NCBI RefSeq assembly: GCF_001540865.1
Contig: NC_033642.1
Location: forward strand, 281,450 to 345,449
DNA from: Ananas comosus
Taxonomy: Eukaryota > Streptophyta > Magnoliopsida > Poales > Bromeliaceae
Length of the DNA: 64,000 nt
Direction of reading: 5' to 3'
A program made the translations under genes and the position numbers. Below the pieces are notes generated by a model. That model searched no databases and was not told where the DNA came from. It worked only from the letters and a program-made list of their open reading frames with translations. Of this stretch, positions 44,055 through 57,399 are shown one piece after another; position 1 is the stretch's first letter; each line of letters starts with the position of its first letter.

Positions 44055-46680
44055 TAATTATTTAATTATTTAATTATTTAATTTATTTATTTTCTTATTT
44101 TACTAAAAATTAATTATTGTACTAAAATTAGATTTAAATTTTTAAATTTTAAATTCTTGTTTTTAAATTGTGATAATTCATATGGTGAGGGTTCGTGGTC
44201 GAAGGAATTATTTTTTATTTTCCTTTTTTTTGTTTTAAAAAATCTTAATATTTTTATGAGGAGAGTGATGCACCCCATAACGTACCCAGAGTTTCTTTTT
44301 TGAAATTTAAAATTGCACCATATATATAATATTTTAACTTGCATAATTATTTTGGATGATGAAGTACTTGTTTAGCGAAAATATAATCACATGAATCACA
44401 TAAAATACTCAAAATATTTCTTTTAAAATTATTTGAATTAAAACCTTAAAAAATTGTAATAATAAATTTAAATTTTGTAGTTTTATACATACATTTTATA
44501 TATTACCATTATTTCATGCGTTGGGGACATTTTGGGGTACAAATTTTGGTATCCCAAGCAATTTTAATTTGTGGCGGGAAGGAGAGGCGTTGCACCGGCA
44601 CACCTCCGAGGAACCGTTTGAACGTGACGGACACGTCCATGCGGATTCTCCGCAGAGAGAGCTTTATGCGGATTCTTGATCCACCGCTCGTGTCGTTCCG
44701 TTGAGTGATCGAACGGATGTGGCGGTCTCGTACTAGAATCGTCTATGCGGCCAAAACGTAAGTATTTTCCTCGATATATATATACACATATAGAGGACAC
44801 GTTAAAAGGCCAAATGGCGCGTAGTGGTTAAAAGAATAAAAAAATTTTAAAAAAAAAATACGATGGGATAATTCTTTATTTTGTGGTCAACGCTTTCTTA
44901 TAATCGTTGACTTTTTAATTTTTTTTAAATAAAGTTCGCACATTGTTTAGGGTAGGTTATATTTTAGATCTTAAATTTTAATTTATAATAAATTTTTACT
45001 CAAATTTTTAAAATTATTATAATTAAATTTTGCAACCCAATTTTGTAAAATCCAATATCCCATCTGTAATGGGATAAATAAGCAAAAGTCCCTGAAATTA
45101 TCAAAATACGCTTCCAAAATCCAATCTCACAAGTAAATTCTAAAATCTAATCAAAAAAATAAGTTATTTCCTAAAATCAACAAAAATATTTTGATCCTTC
45201 AATGATAAATAAGATATTTTTAAAGTTTTAAAATCTATAGTAAATATTATTTCCATTAAAAATAGACGGATAAATAACTTTTTTTAAAATTTTTTTACAA
45301 ATCTGGACGCGAGCATAGCACTGTAATAGTAAATAAAATTATTGCTAAATAAGAACTCACTATCAAATGCAATTAAATGTTCTTAAAGTAACAAAAAAAT
45401 TGTTTAATCAAAGTACTCAAATTAATGAAATTTTAACATCTCTTTCCTCTTTCATAGTAGGATAAATATAGCTTAATCTATCTTGTAATCATACATTATC
45501 TTTATTTATACGAAATCTACAAAGAGTGGTCACAAGCCATTTTTTGAGGGCAACAAAAAATAATAATAATTTAATCAACTTCTGATTTTTTCAAAACAAA
45601 TTTATAACTAATTTTTAAAATTTATTTTTTTTTATCACTTTTAAGCAGATAAAACTAAAATAATTAGAAACTAATAGCTAATAATCTGTTTCATTTTTTC
45701 AAAAAAATTATTAATTTATTTAACTAGAAAACCTCAATTTGGGGCTTTTCAAAATGACTTAAAGGTGAGGGATCTCTATATCTACATTTTTGTTAAAAAT
45801 AAATAAGTAAATTAAAGTAACCAAAATTGTTAGTAATAACACAAAAGGGAATATTCTTTAATAATAAAGCATACTATGGATACTCATTTGATTCCAAAAA
45901 GGTGATGTTAACATATGAATGATGCAATAATAGAGCTAATGTATATGAATGATGCAATAATAGAGCTCTACATGTACAAAAAAGAGAGGGACCAGAATAT
46001 TCCTAAAAGAAAATTATGTTATTTATTTTCATATCATTTTCGGAAAAAAAGCATCCAAATCAACAATCATATCTTCATAAAGTGCGCATTAGGAATTCAT
46101 ATAAATCATACATATGAATGGTTAGTGTCTGCTGCTAGAACTATTTCTGAACTATTCTTTATTAGATAGATTTTTTTAATATAATATCAAGAAAAAAAGT
46201 ATCATTGTACAGAGTTTTGAGTTCAGGCTCAGAGCCTTAAAATTAAAATGAAGCAGGGATTAGTAATTCATGAGTTTATTTATGTGAGCGGCTAGGTTAG
46301 TGGATGTTGCTAAAAATAATTTTGTGTTGTTTTTAATGGATCGATATGTCGGATAATACAGTAACAATACATTATCAAAATTTCACAAGATAAATTCAAG
46401 TTTGTATAATTTTTGATTGCGCGAATACAAATTTCTTTTGAAAGGAAAAGCTACTTTTTTTATAAAGAAAATGTTGGATGAAATAGGTCCAATGTTTAGT
46501 CCTCTCCGTAAACGCTGTACATCTATACACTTTAAATGTGATGAGTGTAGGCTTTTTTTTTTTAATGGACCTTTTTGAATTGTTGGTTAATAACAAATCA
46601 TCTCATAAAAATTACAGAAGAAAGATCATCTTTAATAATGAAAATAGATTTAATCTTGCATGATATTGAATTTTAATTTA
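44055..46680. other. AT-rich intergenic region
   Basis: No gene recognised. A GC-richer island lies at about 44565-44760 with no family match. A 28-bp tandem duplicate (ATGAATGATGCAATAATAG) is at about 45915-45965. The rest is A/T-rich. Confidence 0.5.
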
Positions 46681-46689
46681 TTTTAATCT

Positions 46690-46870
46690 GTTGGCTTAAA
46701 GGAATCAGCATTATGTTCTATGGCGGGAGGTCAGATTAGGCCAAACCACGTTCGAAATGACGGAAGGTCGAGTTGAGGAATTGTTGGCTTAAAGAGGCCA
46801 GCATTCTGTCCTGTGGTATAAGGTTAGTTGCATTGAGTCACAGTCGAGACCCATTGGCTCTGTATCTGTA
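46690..46870. repeat. Imperfect tandem duplication (about 93 bp)
   Basis: TTGGCTTAAAGGAATCAGCA at 46691 recurs as TTGGCTTAAAGAGGCCAGCA at 46784, each followed by a TTCTATGG/TCCTGTGG block. Confidence 0.45.
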
Positions 46871-46908
46871 CACTTTAAGTAAATTAATTGTATGAGATTA
46901 ATATTTTA

Positions 46909-47000
46909 CGTCAATGATCCGATGCAATCCAAGTTCATGAAAACTCTATTTGTACATCAATGATCCGATGCAATCCAAGTTCATGAAAACTCTATTTGTA
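46909..47000. repeat. 46-bp perfect tandem duplication
   Basis: Two adjacent 46-bp units (46909-46954, 46955-47000) with one difference at the second base. They contain CAATGATCCGATGCAATCC and end CTCTATTTGTA. Confidence 0.85.
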
Positions 47001-47011
47001 CATATTATGTA

Positions 47012-47385
47012 GGCTAAATTATAGAAAACTCCTTTATAAATTTATATTTTTTCACTTTCCCTCATTAACTTTCAAAAATCTATATTTTACCCCCCTCAAT
47101 ATTTCAAATTATTACATGTAGCCATCATTCGTCAGGTTTCCATCACTATTCCGTTAATTTCTTATAATTTATACCAAAAATACTTTTCAAAATAACAGAA
47201 ATATATTAAATTATTTTTTTATACATGAAGTAAGTATAATTTAGTCATTTTGCTCTTTCCATTAACGGCATACTTTCCTAAAATATTTCTAAAATTTTAT
47301 GGGAGCAAAATATACATTTTTAAAAGTTATAAAGAAAAAGAAAAAAATAAGTATTAACGTAATTTTTTTTTTTTTTAATCTAGCC
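47012..47385. mobile_element. Mutator-like MITE with 9-bp target duplication
   Basis: Left end GGCTAAATTATAGAAAACTC pairs with right end TTTTTTTTAATCTAGCC. TATTATGTA flanks both sides exactly (47003-47011 and 47386-47394). Same family as 7302-7792, but without the GC-rich insert. Confidence 0.8.
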
Positions 47386-47394
47386 TATTATGTA

Positions 47395-50100
47395 CCACTT
47401 TTGGTCACCTACTTTGGTCACCTACTTTTACTATTTCAAGAAGAATAAGTAAAAATTAATTTGAAAGTTTCTATACTTTTAAAACCAATGAGTTTTCACT
47501 AATAAGATCTCCACACACACACATCAAATTAAAAAAAAAAAATGAAAAGGCCCATTTATGGACCTTACTTAAAGAAGGAATTAGAATAAGACACTTGTAA
47601 AGTACACAATTTTGAATTATTGAGAGTTATTAATTATCCCACGCAAGTGACTTAAATCACAATGATAGTGATGTTTGAGCATTTTAAATTGTAGTAGGTG
47701 TACATGATAATGAACCCATCATTTGGGTAATTGATTAGAGGGCGCGATTTGTCGTAACAACTACTATAATATATGTGATTACACGTAAGTATCTGAAATA
47801 AAAAAAGTCATTGTTATAAAAGTGAGTTTTAGAAAAATAACTTTTGAGTTTGATACCTGATAACGATTTTTTGCGTACATTTCGGTGTTTGTCAGAGTCC
47901 TAGTAAAAGGGGAAAAATAAAAACTTTTGAGTTTGGTTATTGGATTTGCCAAAAAGTGAAAGTTAAAAAGTATGATTTTGTCATTTTGATTGTTTGATTA
48001 TATTTAAGTAAGTGCAAATATAAACGAATGATTTATACTTGTCTTCAAATTAAAATTTTAAATTTTAAAATAAATATTTATGTTTATATTTATATTTGAA
48101 TTTGTAATTAAATTTAAAGTATATAATTGAATATATAATTGGAATTTAGAGTTTTAATTACAACTCTTAACTAAAATAAAATTCTAGAAATAAATTTCAA
48201 CTTTGAAATTAAATTCAAAATCCAAACTTAAATTCCAATTCGAATTTCAACTTAAAATTTGAAATTTAAATTTAAGCTTTAATCAATAATTTGAATTTAT
48301 AATTTCAATGCAAAGATCAAATTGAAGTTCACAGATACAATTAATTTGATCAAAATTTAAACTTTAACATATAATTTAAATGTTAAATACAATTTATAGA
48401 ATTGAAATAGAAATTCACAATTTTAAATTTATAAATTGTCGAATTGAAGCTGAATTTACAAATAAAATTTAGAATGTAAAATTAAATTTATAATTTTTAA
48501 TTCAAATTTAAGTTGAAATTCAACTTTAATAATAAATTCAAAGATTAAAATTAAAAACAAAGCATTACCTTTTAATGTAGTTAATTTTTTTTCCTTGGAG
48601 TTGTGAGTATCTAAGAATGTCAATGCGTCGGTTTCACAACGATTTTCGCAAAATTCAAAACAAAATCCGAAGAAAAATCCGATATCCAACCCGAACCCGA
48701 TTGGATATTAATTATCCTCTCCAAACTTGAATTCAGATCCAAATAAAGATCGAAAACTCATACCCGAAACCGAAGAAACCGAACCCGATTACTTAATATA
48801 CCAAATAATAAATTAAATCATTAATATATATTAATTACTAAAATAAATATCTAAAAGTTTATATATATAGACCGTACGGATAAAGGCCATAATCGAATCT
48901 GAATCTGTCGGATTTTCATCTTTTATACTCATAACTAAAACTATACTCATCTAGCATTCATTAAATCTATCGTATTCGGGTTCGGGTCGGTATAGCATAT
49001 CAGGTATCCGTATCCACTAACATCCCTAGTGGTAGTGGTGGTACTGGATCCGGGTGTAAATGAAGCCCACTAGGTCCGGCCTTATTTGGGCTCAGCTTTG
49101 GGCTAAAGCAAAGCCCCATTGAGGCCCAAAAGTATTTTGAGCCTATTTGGGCTTAACCATGTTCGGCTCGAGCTAGGCCTAAATAAATAGTATTTATTAA
49201 AATAAAATAGTTTTATAGAATCTTACAGTTTCAGAATTCGAGACATGTTTAACAATTTTCCGTCTCAGATTGAATTCTCCGTCTTCTCCATAAAAAATTC
49301 TAGGACTCTTCGAGTGCCACTACATATACAAACCAAGTTTACAGAATATTTGAACTTGGTCACCTTAAGAGGTTTAATAAGCAAATTCGCGAAATTTTCT
49401 AAAATGTCAATCTTCTTATTCTCCAGTAATGTCTTTTACAATATCTGTTGTTTTAGAGTAATAGATTGCCGAAGAGTGAAACAGCTGGAGCGATTTAACA
49501 TCTCAATCCCAAATTTCATCGACATCTTAAACACTCGAACGAAATAGCTTACTCTGATACCAGTTTATTATGACAAAGCCGCAAAAGATTTAGTTCAATC
49601 TTGTGCGAAAATACCAAGACATAAATAAGCTCTTGGTATCCGAGAGATAAAAAGTAAATAATAAAATTTTATTTCATTACTGTTAAAAAGTTTTATAGTT
49701 TCGGAAAATTTTGAATATCAACAAAATGATTTCCATCATAGTGGTGAGAATCAATTTTCATTTTGGAATGAATTGGCAAAAATAAACTCTTTTTTTTCAC
49801 CAATAATTATTTAAATTTAAATATTACTTTATATTTAATTACATAATTAATTATAATTTGAAATTCATCTTTGAATTACTGATTTGTTAAATTTTAAGTT
49901 TTTAAATTTTTTAATTTGAATATGATTCCAATTCCGAATCCTCTTACGAATCAAATTGATAGGTATTTTCATCATTCGGTTTTCGATTTTGGTCCATACA
50001 TTTACTAGATTAAAACTTCGAGTTCTAAATCAACAATTACCTAAAAGCTCAGGGGCTCGAGTGCAATTTACTCTCCACCCCGTTCCTTTCCACCGAAGTA
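47395..50100. other. AT-rich intergenic region with decayed repeats
   Basis: 48600-49030 has mirrored blocks of AACCCGA/TCGGGTT type and ends CATCCCTAG, which suggests an old hAT-like element. 49050-49190 has GGGCTCAGCTTTGGGCTAAA-type repeats. ACTGGTATCAGAG on the minus strand near 49563 resembles a tRNA-Met primer-binding site, but no LTR or coding was found. No gene recognised. Confidence 0.4.
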
Positions 50101-50296
50101 CCCCCCTCTCCAGTGAAATATAGTCGACGCCGACTTCTCACCACTTCACATAAACTCGTCGCCGACTTTCTCATTTCCTAATCTCTCTCTCTCTCTCGAC
50201 CCTTTTCGTCGTCGTCGTCGCCCTCTTCCTCGATCGCGATCGCTTTCTAGGGTTTCCTCTTCCTCATCCTCCCCCCTCCTCTCCCTCCCCGTCGCC

Positions 50297-53200
50297 ATGG
50301 CGACGAGGAACCGAACCCCTCTCTACCGGAAGTACCGCGACGCCCTCCGCAACGTCCGCGCCCCCTCCCCCTCCTCCTCCTACTCCGGCGGAGGCGGCGG
50401 AGGGCCGGTGATCGAGCTCGTGAACGCCTCGCTGCTTCGATCGGATCGGGCCTACGCCCCCCTCAGCACCGACGACCCCGGGAGCTCTAGGTTTGCGCGC
50501 TCCCCCTCCCTTGCCCCTTGCTTCCCCGTATCGCGATCGATCTCGCGCTTGATTGGTGCGAAGGGTTAATTTGATGCTAGAAACCCTAGTTGTTAGGTTG
50601 TGACACGATAATTAGCTGGAAATGTCTGTAGAATTTGGGCTTTGATGATATCTTAATATCGCTATGCTGATGCCAATATTCCCATTTCTTGTTGATAAAT
50701 TATGCAGCTTTTATGAGTAAAGTATGTTGCTGAATGGTGATTCCTTTGGAAATTGTGGCTTAGGGTATAGTGATGGTCTATGTTGTGTAGCTGAGGCTTA
50801 GTTGTAAGATTAAGGGATCTAAAACTTAGAAGAGGTAGGTGTAGAGGAAATGGGAATGGGATGGGTGCTGTTCTATAAGCTCAATCATTATAATGTTGTA
50901 ACCATCGTTAGCAATATGTGGTAAGTCGTATAAGTTCCACATGTTCTGTCTTAATATCTCAGTGTTAAATGTTTTCGACCTTCAAGAACTTCTGTTAATA
51001 CGAGAGAAGATCGACGTTAGTGGTGCATGTAGTCCTTCACTTAATAGTGCATATTTCTATAATTGATTATAAGTTATGCTTAAGATCTAAAGAGATTTTG
51101 TCCTGTGAGATAATGTATGGAATGTAGTCGAAAACTGATTTGTTGTCCTTGAATTTTTGAGAGGAACAGATAAAATGTCTAACGCTACCTAATTTTTAGG
51201 GTGTCATATCTTGGATCATTTTCCATCTAAAATCTTTACATGTGTTGGTACATTTGGACTCCACATGACCAAAACTGATTAGAATGATGGCTTTACTCCA
51301 CTTTTAGTGGGTAATTCAATTTAAACAGAGAGTGGTGAAAACGCTGTTTAACAAGATAACACTCACATATAATGCTAACAGACCTTGGAATTTGGCCGGA
51401 AAAAAGAATCCTGGGGTGACTATGGAAAAGCTAGGTAAGATCAGGGCCTAACGTGCTTACTGCTTAAAGTGAAAAATTGTGGCACCCAATAGCAATGAAG
51501 TCACAGTTTCATGGATTGTTGCTATGTTTGTCCCTTCCTTTCTTCTAGAACACACTAATATTCACGACTTGTCTATTGTTTGATACTATTGTAACATATT
51601 CTTTCTCTTCTGCAGTGGAGGTGCAGTTACGGTCGGTCTGCCACCAGCTTGGGTGGATGTTTTTGAGGAAATATCTACAAATATGCAACGGGCTAAAACA
51701 AAGATGTCAGAGTTGGCTAAGGCTCATGCCAAAGCTCTAATGCCTTCATTTGGAGATAACAAAGGGGACCACCATGCAATTGAGGTTCTTACCCACGAGA
51801 TAACTGATTTACTGAAGAGATCAGAGAAGAGATTGCAGAAACTTTCAACTGCGGACCCTTCTGAGGATTCAAATGTTCGGAAAAATGTTCAGGTATGATA
51901 GTACCTCATCTCAATAGTTGTTCTGATACACTCTTAAAGCTGTTTTACTTTATTTTTCTGTCAGCCTGGATGGAAAACCCTGAATAGTAGAATTCTGTGG
52001 AATTGGAATTCTAGTTATCTCAGATGCCTTGTTTTGGATTATTATTTTTTGATATTTTATTTGGAGTTTGTGGAATTTTTCATACTACTACAAGATGCCA
52101 TAATTTGGGGTTGGATTCAGCGGGAGTCCATTTGCTATTGGTGATAAATATAAGTAACCAAAAATGCCCCTTTTTAAAATATTTTAGCTGTTTAGCTAAT
52201 GAATTTTAGATTATTACTAATCTAAATTACAAACACATGAATGGAAAAAAAAATCATTTATTATATGTTCCAAACAAATTAATCATTTCTAATTAAATTC
52301 ATTCATATTCTTCTGATCTGAAATCTATTACGTCCTATTCAAAGTCTATCCCAAACAAAGTGGAAGCATTAAAGTGCACTTTCCCCTTGTAGACTTGGCA
52401 TTCTTTTTCTTTACATGATCAGGCAGCAAGGGTACTGCATAACTGCATTTGGCGCATTAGGGACCAATTTTACTCAATACATTTGATGATGAATTTACTG
52501 ATGATTTCTGACCTTTTAGTCCTTATCAAAGTGACCTTCGACTTTTTTACCTGCAGAGATCACTTGCAACTGACCTTCAAAGCCTTTCAATGGAGTTCCG
52601 GAAGAAACAGTCTTCTTATTTAAAGCGGCTTCGACAGCAGAAAGAGGTTGAATGTTTATTAAATTTTATGTTTACCCCCCCAAAGATCAGATATTCTTTG
52701 TCAACTAGCTTCCGAATATGCGTGCTATTTTCTGATGCCTTTAGGGTCACGATGGTATTGATTTGGAGATAAATCTAAATGGAACGAGATCCACATTGGA
52801 AGACGATGATGACCTTGCAGATGGGGTATGTTAATGTCACGCCTCATAATGTTTTCGTATAATCTATTCCTGTAATATATGTGCATAACAATGTGTAATC
52901 TTGTATGCGTTGTGTATGTTTATCCGTGTATATTCACGTTACATTTAATTTTTAATATGTATACTGATAGAGGGGTGAGAGGATCGAACTTGTACATACT
53001 TTAAGTTCTATATAGTTTGTAATAAATATAATGGCCAGAAAACCAACAAACACAAACTATTGGATGTGATCTAGAAAATCTAAATGCTCATACATGGAAG
53101 AAAATTAAAGTGTGGAGTTATATTCTGTAACAATCCAACTCACTAGCACTAATAACTTATTGGGCCCAAACCGCTGGCTTTAGATGTTTAAGTCCAGTTA

Positions 53201-54252
53201 TTAGTTCTAGTGTGCCCGTCATATATAACTCTTTCACATTATCCGATGCGGGACTATTATAGTGTCACATAGTCCTAGGGCGACAAGATGTTTCAAAATC
53301 ATTCTAGTAGGGGAAATTGTTCGATTTGTAGGAAATCATAGGCATTTAGATGTTGTAGGTTGTATATTTGAAATCACATCAACTTCAATGAATCTCACAT
53401 TTGAAATTAGGCTCACTAACACAGGAATATGTCTATACTGAAGTATAATAATGTATACATCTGTATTCTCTGCGTGCTCATGTACCTAATTGAGGAGAAT
53501 GCTTGCTCAGTTGCTTGTTATTTTTATTTTTATCATTGTTGTCTTCACTATTTTTACTGTTGCTAATATTATTTTAATTTTTTCCCCTTTTTTGAAAAAG
53601 GCAAATATAGGCATGACACCTATAGAAGTCGGCTTTGCTTGGATACACATAAAATAGGTCATTTAAATTACCTTTGTAAGATGCCAGCATGATTTTTCTG
53701 GAGATCTTTCAGTAACCCAGTCTTTATTAACAAGAATTTTGTGCTCTTACGGATGTAGACAACACGTTATGGATTTTACTGTGTTGCTGACGCTACTTGG
53801 TTTAATAGTACTAGTTTTCTGTTCGCAGGGTTTCACAGAGGTTCAGATGTCAAAGCTTAAAAAAAGCGAGGTTTTCACAAGGGAGAGGGAGAGGGAGATT
53901 CAACAGGTAAACATTTTTCACTGTATAGATTGCAAGGGTCTTTTGACCTGTAGTTTACTGTTTTCCCTTCCCTGGAAAAGCCGTCGTCTAACTAAAATAA
54001 CGTATGAAGGTTGTGGAATCGGTGAATGAGCTTGCTCAGATAATGAAGGACCTCTCGGTTCTCGTGATAGATCAGGTATTAGATTATATCACAATTTGGA
54101 TAGAAACTAAGATCCAGTGTTGTTACTGAAATGGTTTGATTCCTTTGATTCCGACACACCTTTCGTGAGCAGGGGACCATCATTGACCGGATAGACTTCA
54201 ATATACAGAATGTTGCAGCTTCAGTTGAGGAGGGCTATAAGCAGCTCCAAAG

Positions 54253-54292
<40 letters not shown>

Positions 54293-54741
54293 TAACCCAG
54301 AAAGTTGAAACGTACACCACTGGGTGTGATCCACAATATCTCAACGGCCAATATGTAAAAGATCACAAATTTTCGGAGATCTATATTTTAATCATCAAGC
54401 AATACCGAAATAAGTGCTATTGCCCAACGCATAAGAGATGGGCTCCGGAAACATATGGTTTACTTAATATATAGGCCTTTTTCAGATGCTGTAGATCACA
54501 TCTAAAGGTTTACATCTTTTAGGGACTATGATCGGATAAGCGTAACTTGATCTTAATTGCATAGATAAATAGATGCCTCTCTCTCTCCTCTCTCACTAAC
54601 ATCCTGATGCTTGAGCTCTCTTCCAATATACAGGCTGAGAGGACACAAAAGAAAGGGGGGATGGTGACGTGCGCGACGGTGCTTGTCATAATGTGCTTAA
54701 TCATGATAGTCCTCTTAATCCTCAAGTCTATTATCTTCTAG
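50297..54741 (+). CDS. Qa-SNARE syntaxin of the SYP4 (SYP41/42/43, Tlg2) class, 8 exons
   Basis: A trans-Golgi network t-SNARE that drives vesicle fusion. Exons: 50297-50490, 51616-51892, 52557-52646, 52745-52825, 53829-53906, 54010-54075, 54173-54253, 54634-54741. All are GT-AG and in frame; 325 codons (324 residues, as in Arabidopsis SYP41). The start MATRNRTPLYRKYRDALRNV matches the family. The N-terminal Habc region covers about 68-190 (LAKAHAKALMPSFGDNKG, LTHEITDLLKRSEKRL). The SNARE motif runs about 232-295 with the zero-layer Gln at residue 262 (LVIDQGTIIDRID), exactly at the exon 6/7 boundary. A C-terminal tail anchor covers about 299-324, ending LLILKSIIF. The 5' UTR has a CT run at about 50182-50198. 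Confidence 0.94.
53125..53350. mobile_element. Possible LTR-like repeat in a SYP4 intron
   Basis: Contains TGTAACAATCCAACTCACTA and TTATCCGATGCGGGACTATT, phrases typical of plant LTR/TRIM starts. No right boundary or duplication identified. Confidence 0.3.
54254..54289. repeat. (TC)n microsatellite at a splice donor
   Basis: The intron after SYP4 exon 7 begins GTCTCTCTCTCT. The repeat forms the donor, as it does in the DnaJ gene. Confidence 0.85.
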
Positions 54742-55399
54742 TCGCAGTCTCAATTATCCGATCAATCCAGTTACTTTTCGCGGTGAGCACATCTCGAAGT
54801 GCTTCTCCAGATGAATATACACTCGAAATTCAACTTCCGAGAGAAAGCAGTTTAAAGTCGCACATCCATCTAATGCTGATGCCTCAACCCAGAAATGCTT
54901 TCGTCGCGCTTCGGAGAATGCTTGGCGGTATATACTATACACTCTATTTTTCACCTGGTCGATAAATGCGCAGAGTATTTCAATCGGTGTCCAATTGTTC
55001 AAAAGTTGCTCCAAGTTTTTCTTTTCTGTTTTTTTTTTTTGTTTATCCCTTTTGGAAGAAGGAGAGTTATTCCACTTCTTTTCGCAAAGGGGAACTCTCC
55101 TTGTATCCAGAGAATTATAACACCGCATCGAATTCCCTATACGAATTCATAAACTTTAATGGGAGGAAATGTTCCTGTTTTTGTGTGTTTTTGTTAGAGC
55201 AAATAGTTCATCTTGATGCATTGAATTCTACTCTTAAGCTTTTATGACTTTTCTTTTTTCTCCTTTTTTTTTTTTTTTTTTTGTGTGGGTTGGACTACAA
55301 AAGTCAGTATGTTTGAGTAAACAATACAAAGTATTCTGCATTTCAGGGTCTAGGGCTTAGGGTTTAGGAAAAATTAGTAAGATATCAAACATTCACACA
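54742..55399. other. 3' region of the SYP4 gene and intergenic DNA
   Basis: Probably 3' UTR followed by non-coding DNA with T-tracts. No gene seen. Confidence 0.5.
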
Positions 55400-55408
55400 A
55401 AGAAACAT

Positions 55409-55845
55409 AGGAAAACTTCAAACCCCCCCCCCCCTTGTGGTTTCACATTTTTTCATTTTAGTACGCTGTGGTTTAAAGTGTATCAAGTTAGTATCCTGTG
55501 GTTTCTCACTTTATCACTTTAGTACCCTGTGGTTTAAAGTGTATCAAGTTAGTACCCTGTGGTTTTGCACTTTATCACTTTAGTATCCTGTGGTTTCACA
55601 CTTTATCACTTTAGTACCCTATAGTTTAAAAAATCACAGGATACTAACTTGATATAAAATTAAAACCACAGGGTGCGAAAGTGATAAAGTGCAAACCACA
55701 GGATACTAACTTGATACACTTTAAATCACATGGTACTAAAGTGATAAAGTGAGAAACTACATGGTACTAACTTGATATATTTTAAACCATATGGTACTAA
55801 AGTAAAAAAAATTAAAACCACAAGGGAGGTTTTTGAAGTTTTTCC
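55409..55845. mobile_element. Mutator-like MITE with 9-bp duplication and internal tandem repeats
   Basis: Same family as 6041-6398: left AGGAAAACTTCAAACCCCCC, right GGAGGTTTTTGAAGTTTTTCC. AAGAAACAT flanks both sides (55400-55408 and 55846-55854). Both arms contain multiplied ACTTTAGTACCCTGTGGTTT / AACCACAGGGTACTAA units, so this copy is longer than the one at 6041. Confidence 0.85.
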
Positions 55846-55854
55846 AAGAAACAT

Positions 55855-57385
55855 TGAGATTTGAGAGGAGTGTGCCAATAAGTGTGCACTTTCACTTGTC
55901 ATAAGAGTTGGTGAGTCACACTAATCTTACATCATATGAATCTCTCTTTGAGTGCACCTAAAAATAGATAGATTATTACATGAGGCTTTAAACAATGTAT
56001 CAAATCATAGGAGCTTGCGGCATAACTCTTTGTGATCTTTTTATTTGGTTTCTCAGAAAAGTGTGAAAAAAAAAAAATCGAGAAAAATGTTTCTTATAGA
56101 AAATGATGAAAATTTTTTTTCCCAGATTTTCGTCCGGTTGGTTCCAAAATATATATATATATTTGAAAAAAATTTTTTCAAATTTCATAGAAAACTAGCC
56201 TTTTTGTTTTCTGGTTTTGTTTTAGAAAAATGAGAACACAAAGTTTTCGTAAAATGTAATAAAAAAAAGGGTTTCCAAACAAATTATTTTTTTAAACCAA
56301 ACTGGCAAAAAAAAATTAAAAAAGGAAGTTTCTATGAAAAAAACCTTTTGTTGATTTTTTTTTTCCCCACATTTTTCTAAGTAATGAGACACCCTCTTAG
56401 TTGTAGTTTTGTGGGGAAAAAAAAAAAGAAATTTAGCACAAAAAAGGTATGAATTAAATTCTGATATATTATATTAAAAGTCCCGAATTTATTTTAAAAA
56501 CTTATGGTGATAGAATTATACACAGAACATCTGAACATGACTCTAATAAATCCAATATTGTGACATGAATATTTTTTTTCCAATTTACTTATCTTAACCT
56601 TCTAGAAGTATTAATTAATTAATTATTATTTTCCAAAAAAAGAAGGCTTCTAGAAGCGTTATCCTCTCTCTCTCTCTCTCTCTCTCCTTGTGCACCGAAC
56701 TGGCGCACGAGTTCGCACGTGACTCAGAAACGCCACGAAACCGGCTCGCACGTGCCACGCCGGAGCAACCGGCATTATCCGGTAAACCACCGGGTAGGTG
56801 ACCCGTCCTTACCGGTTCCCTCAAGGGATGGTAAAATGTATGGGTACTCCCTGCGCTACCCCCGTATTGTACATTAGTCTCTTTTTTTTAATTATTACTA
56901 GATGACTTTTTATGCCATGTATTGTACCCTATATTTCCACTGCTAAAACATATTATTTTATTAATTCTACACATGAGTTGTTAATTAGTTTATATTTTAA
57001 AACATAATTTTGCTTAGAGAAAAAACATGTAAAATTTAACGAAGATGCTCACAACTATGGGCCAATTTGAAATACTACTTAAAACTTTATATTTTTCTAA
57101 AACACGCACATGGCGTATCTTTTTTTTTTCTACTTTAATTTAAATTATCCGAGTCATCCAAATTAAAATTTTTATTAAGAATAACAATGTAATTAATTAA
57201 TCAATTGTTTTTTTCCGACAAAATCTAAAAATTTTTGCTGCAAAATTTGTTAAAATTATTAAATAATTAAAAAAAAAACAAGAAGGTAAGTGGACCATCA
57301 CAAAAATTTCCCATAGTTAAGGGATCTCCGCGCATGTTTGCCTAGACAATAAATGCCAAACTTTAAGCACGGACTAAATTCTAAT
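55855..57385. other. AT-rich intergenic region
   Basis: No gene recognised. A GC-richer patch at about 56690-56825 after a CT run has several CACGT cores (TTCGCACGTG, CTCGCACGTGCCACG) but no coding similarity. Confidence 0.45.
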
Positions 57386-57399
57386 TTTGAGATTGTACA

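Noticed and set aside
45915..46169. An 84-codon ORF with 'NNHIFIKCALG', which recalls zf-RVT
   Set aside because: Lacks the paired Cys and WK/PxK motifs; AT-rich context gives chance ORFs.
49245..49570. Possible LTR-retrotransposon remnant, from a primer-binding-like ACTGGTATCAGAG on the minus strand and a 100-codon ORF
   Set aside because: No paired LTR, no gag/pol similarity in any frame, and no LTR end next to the site.
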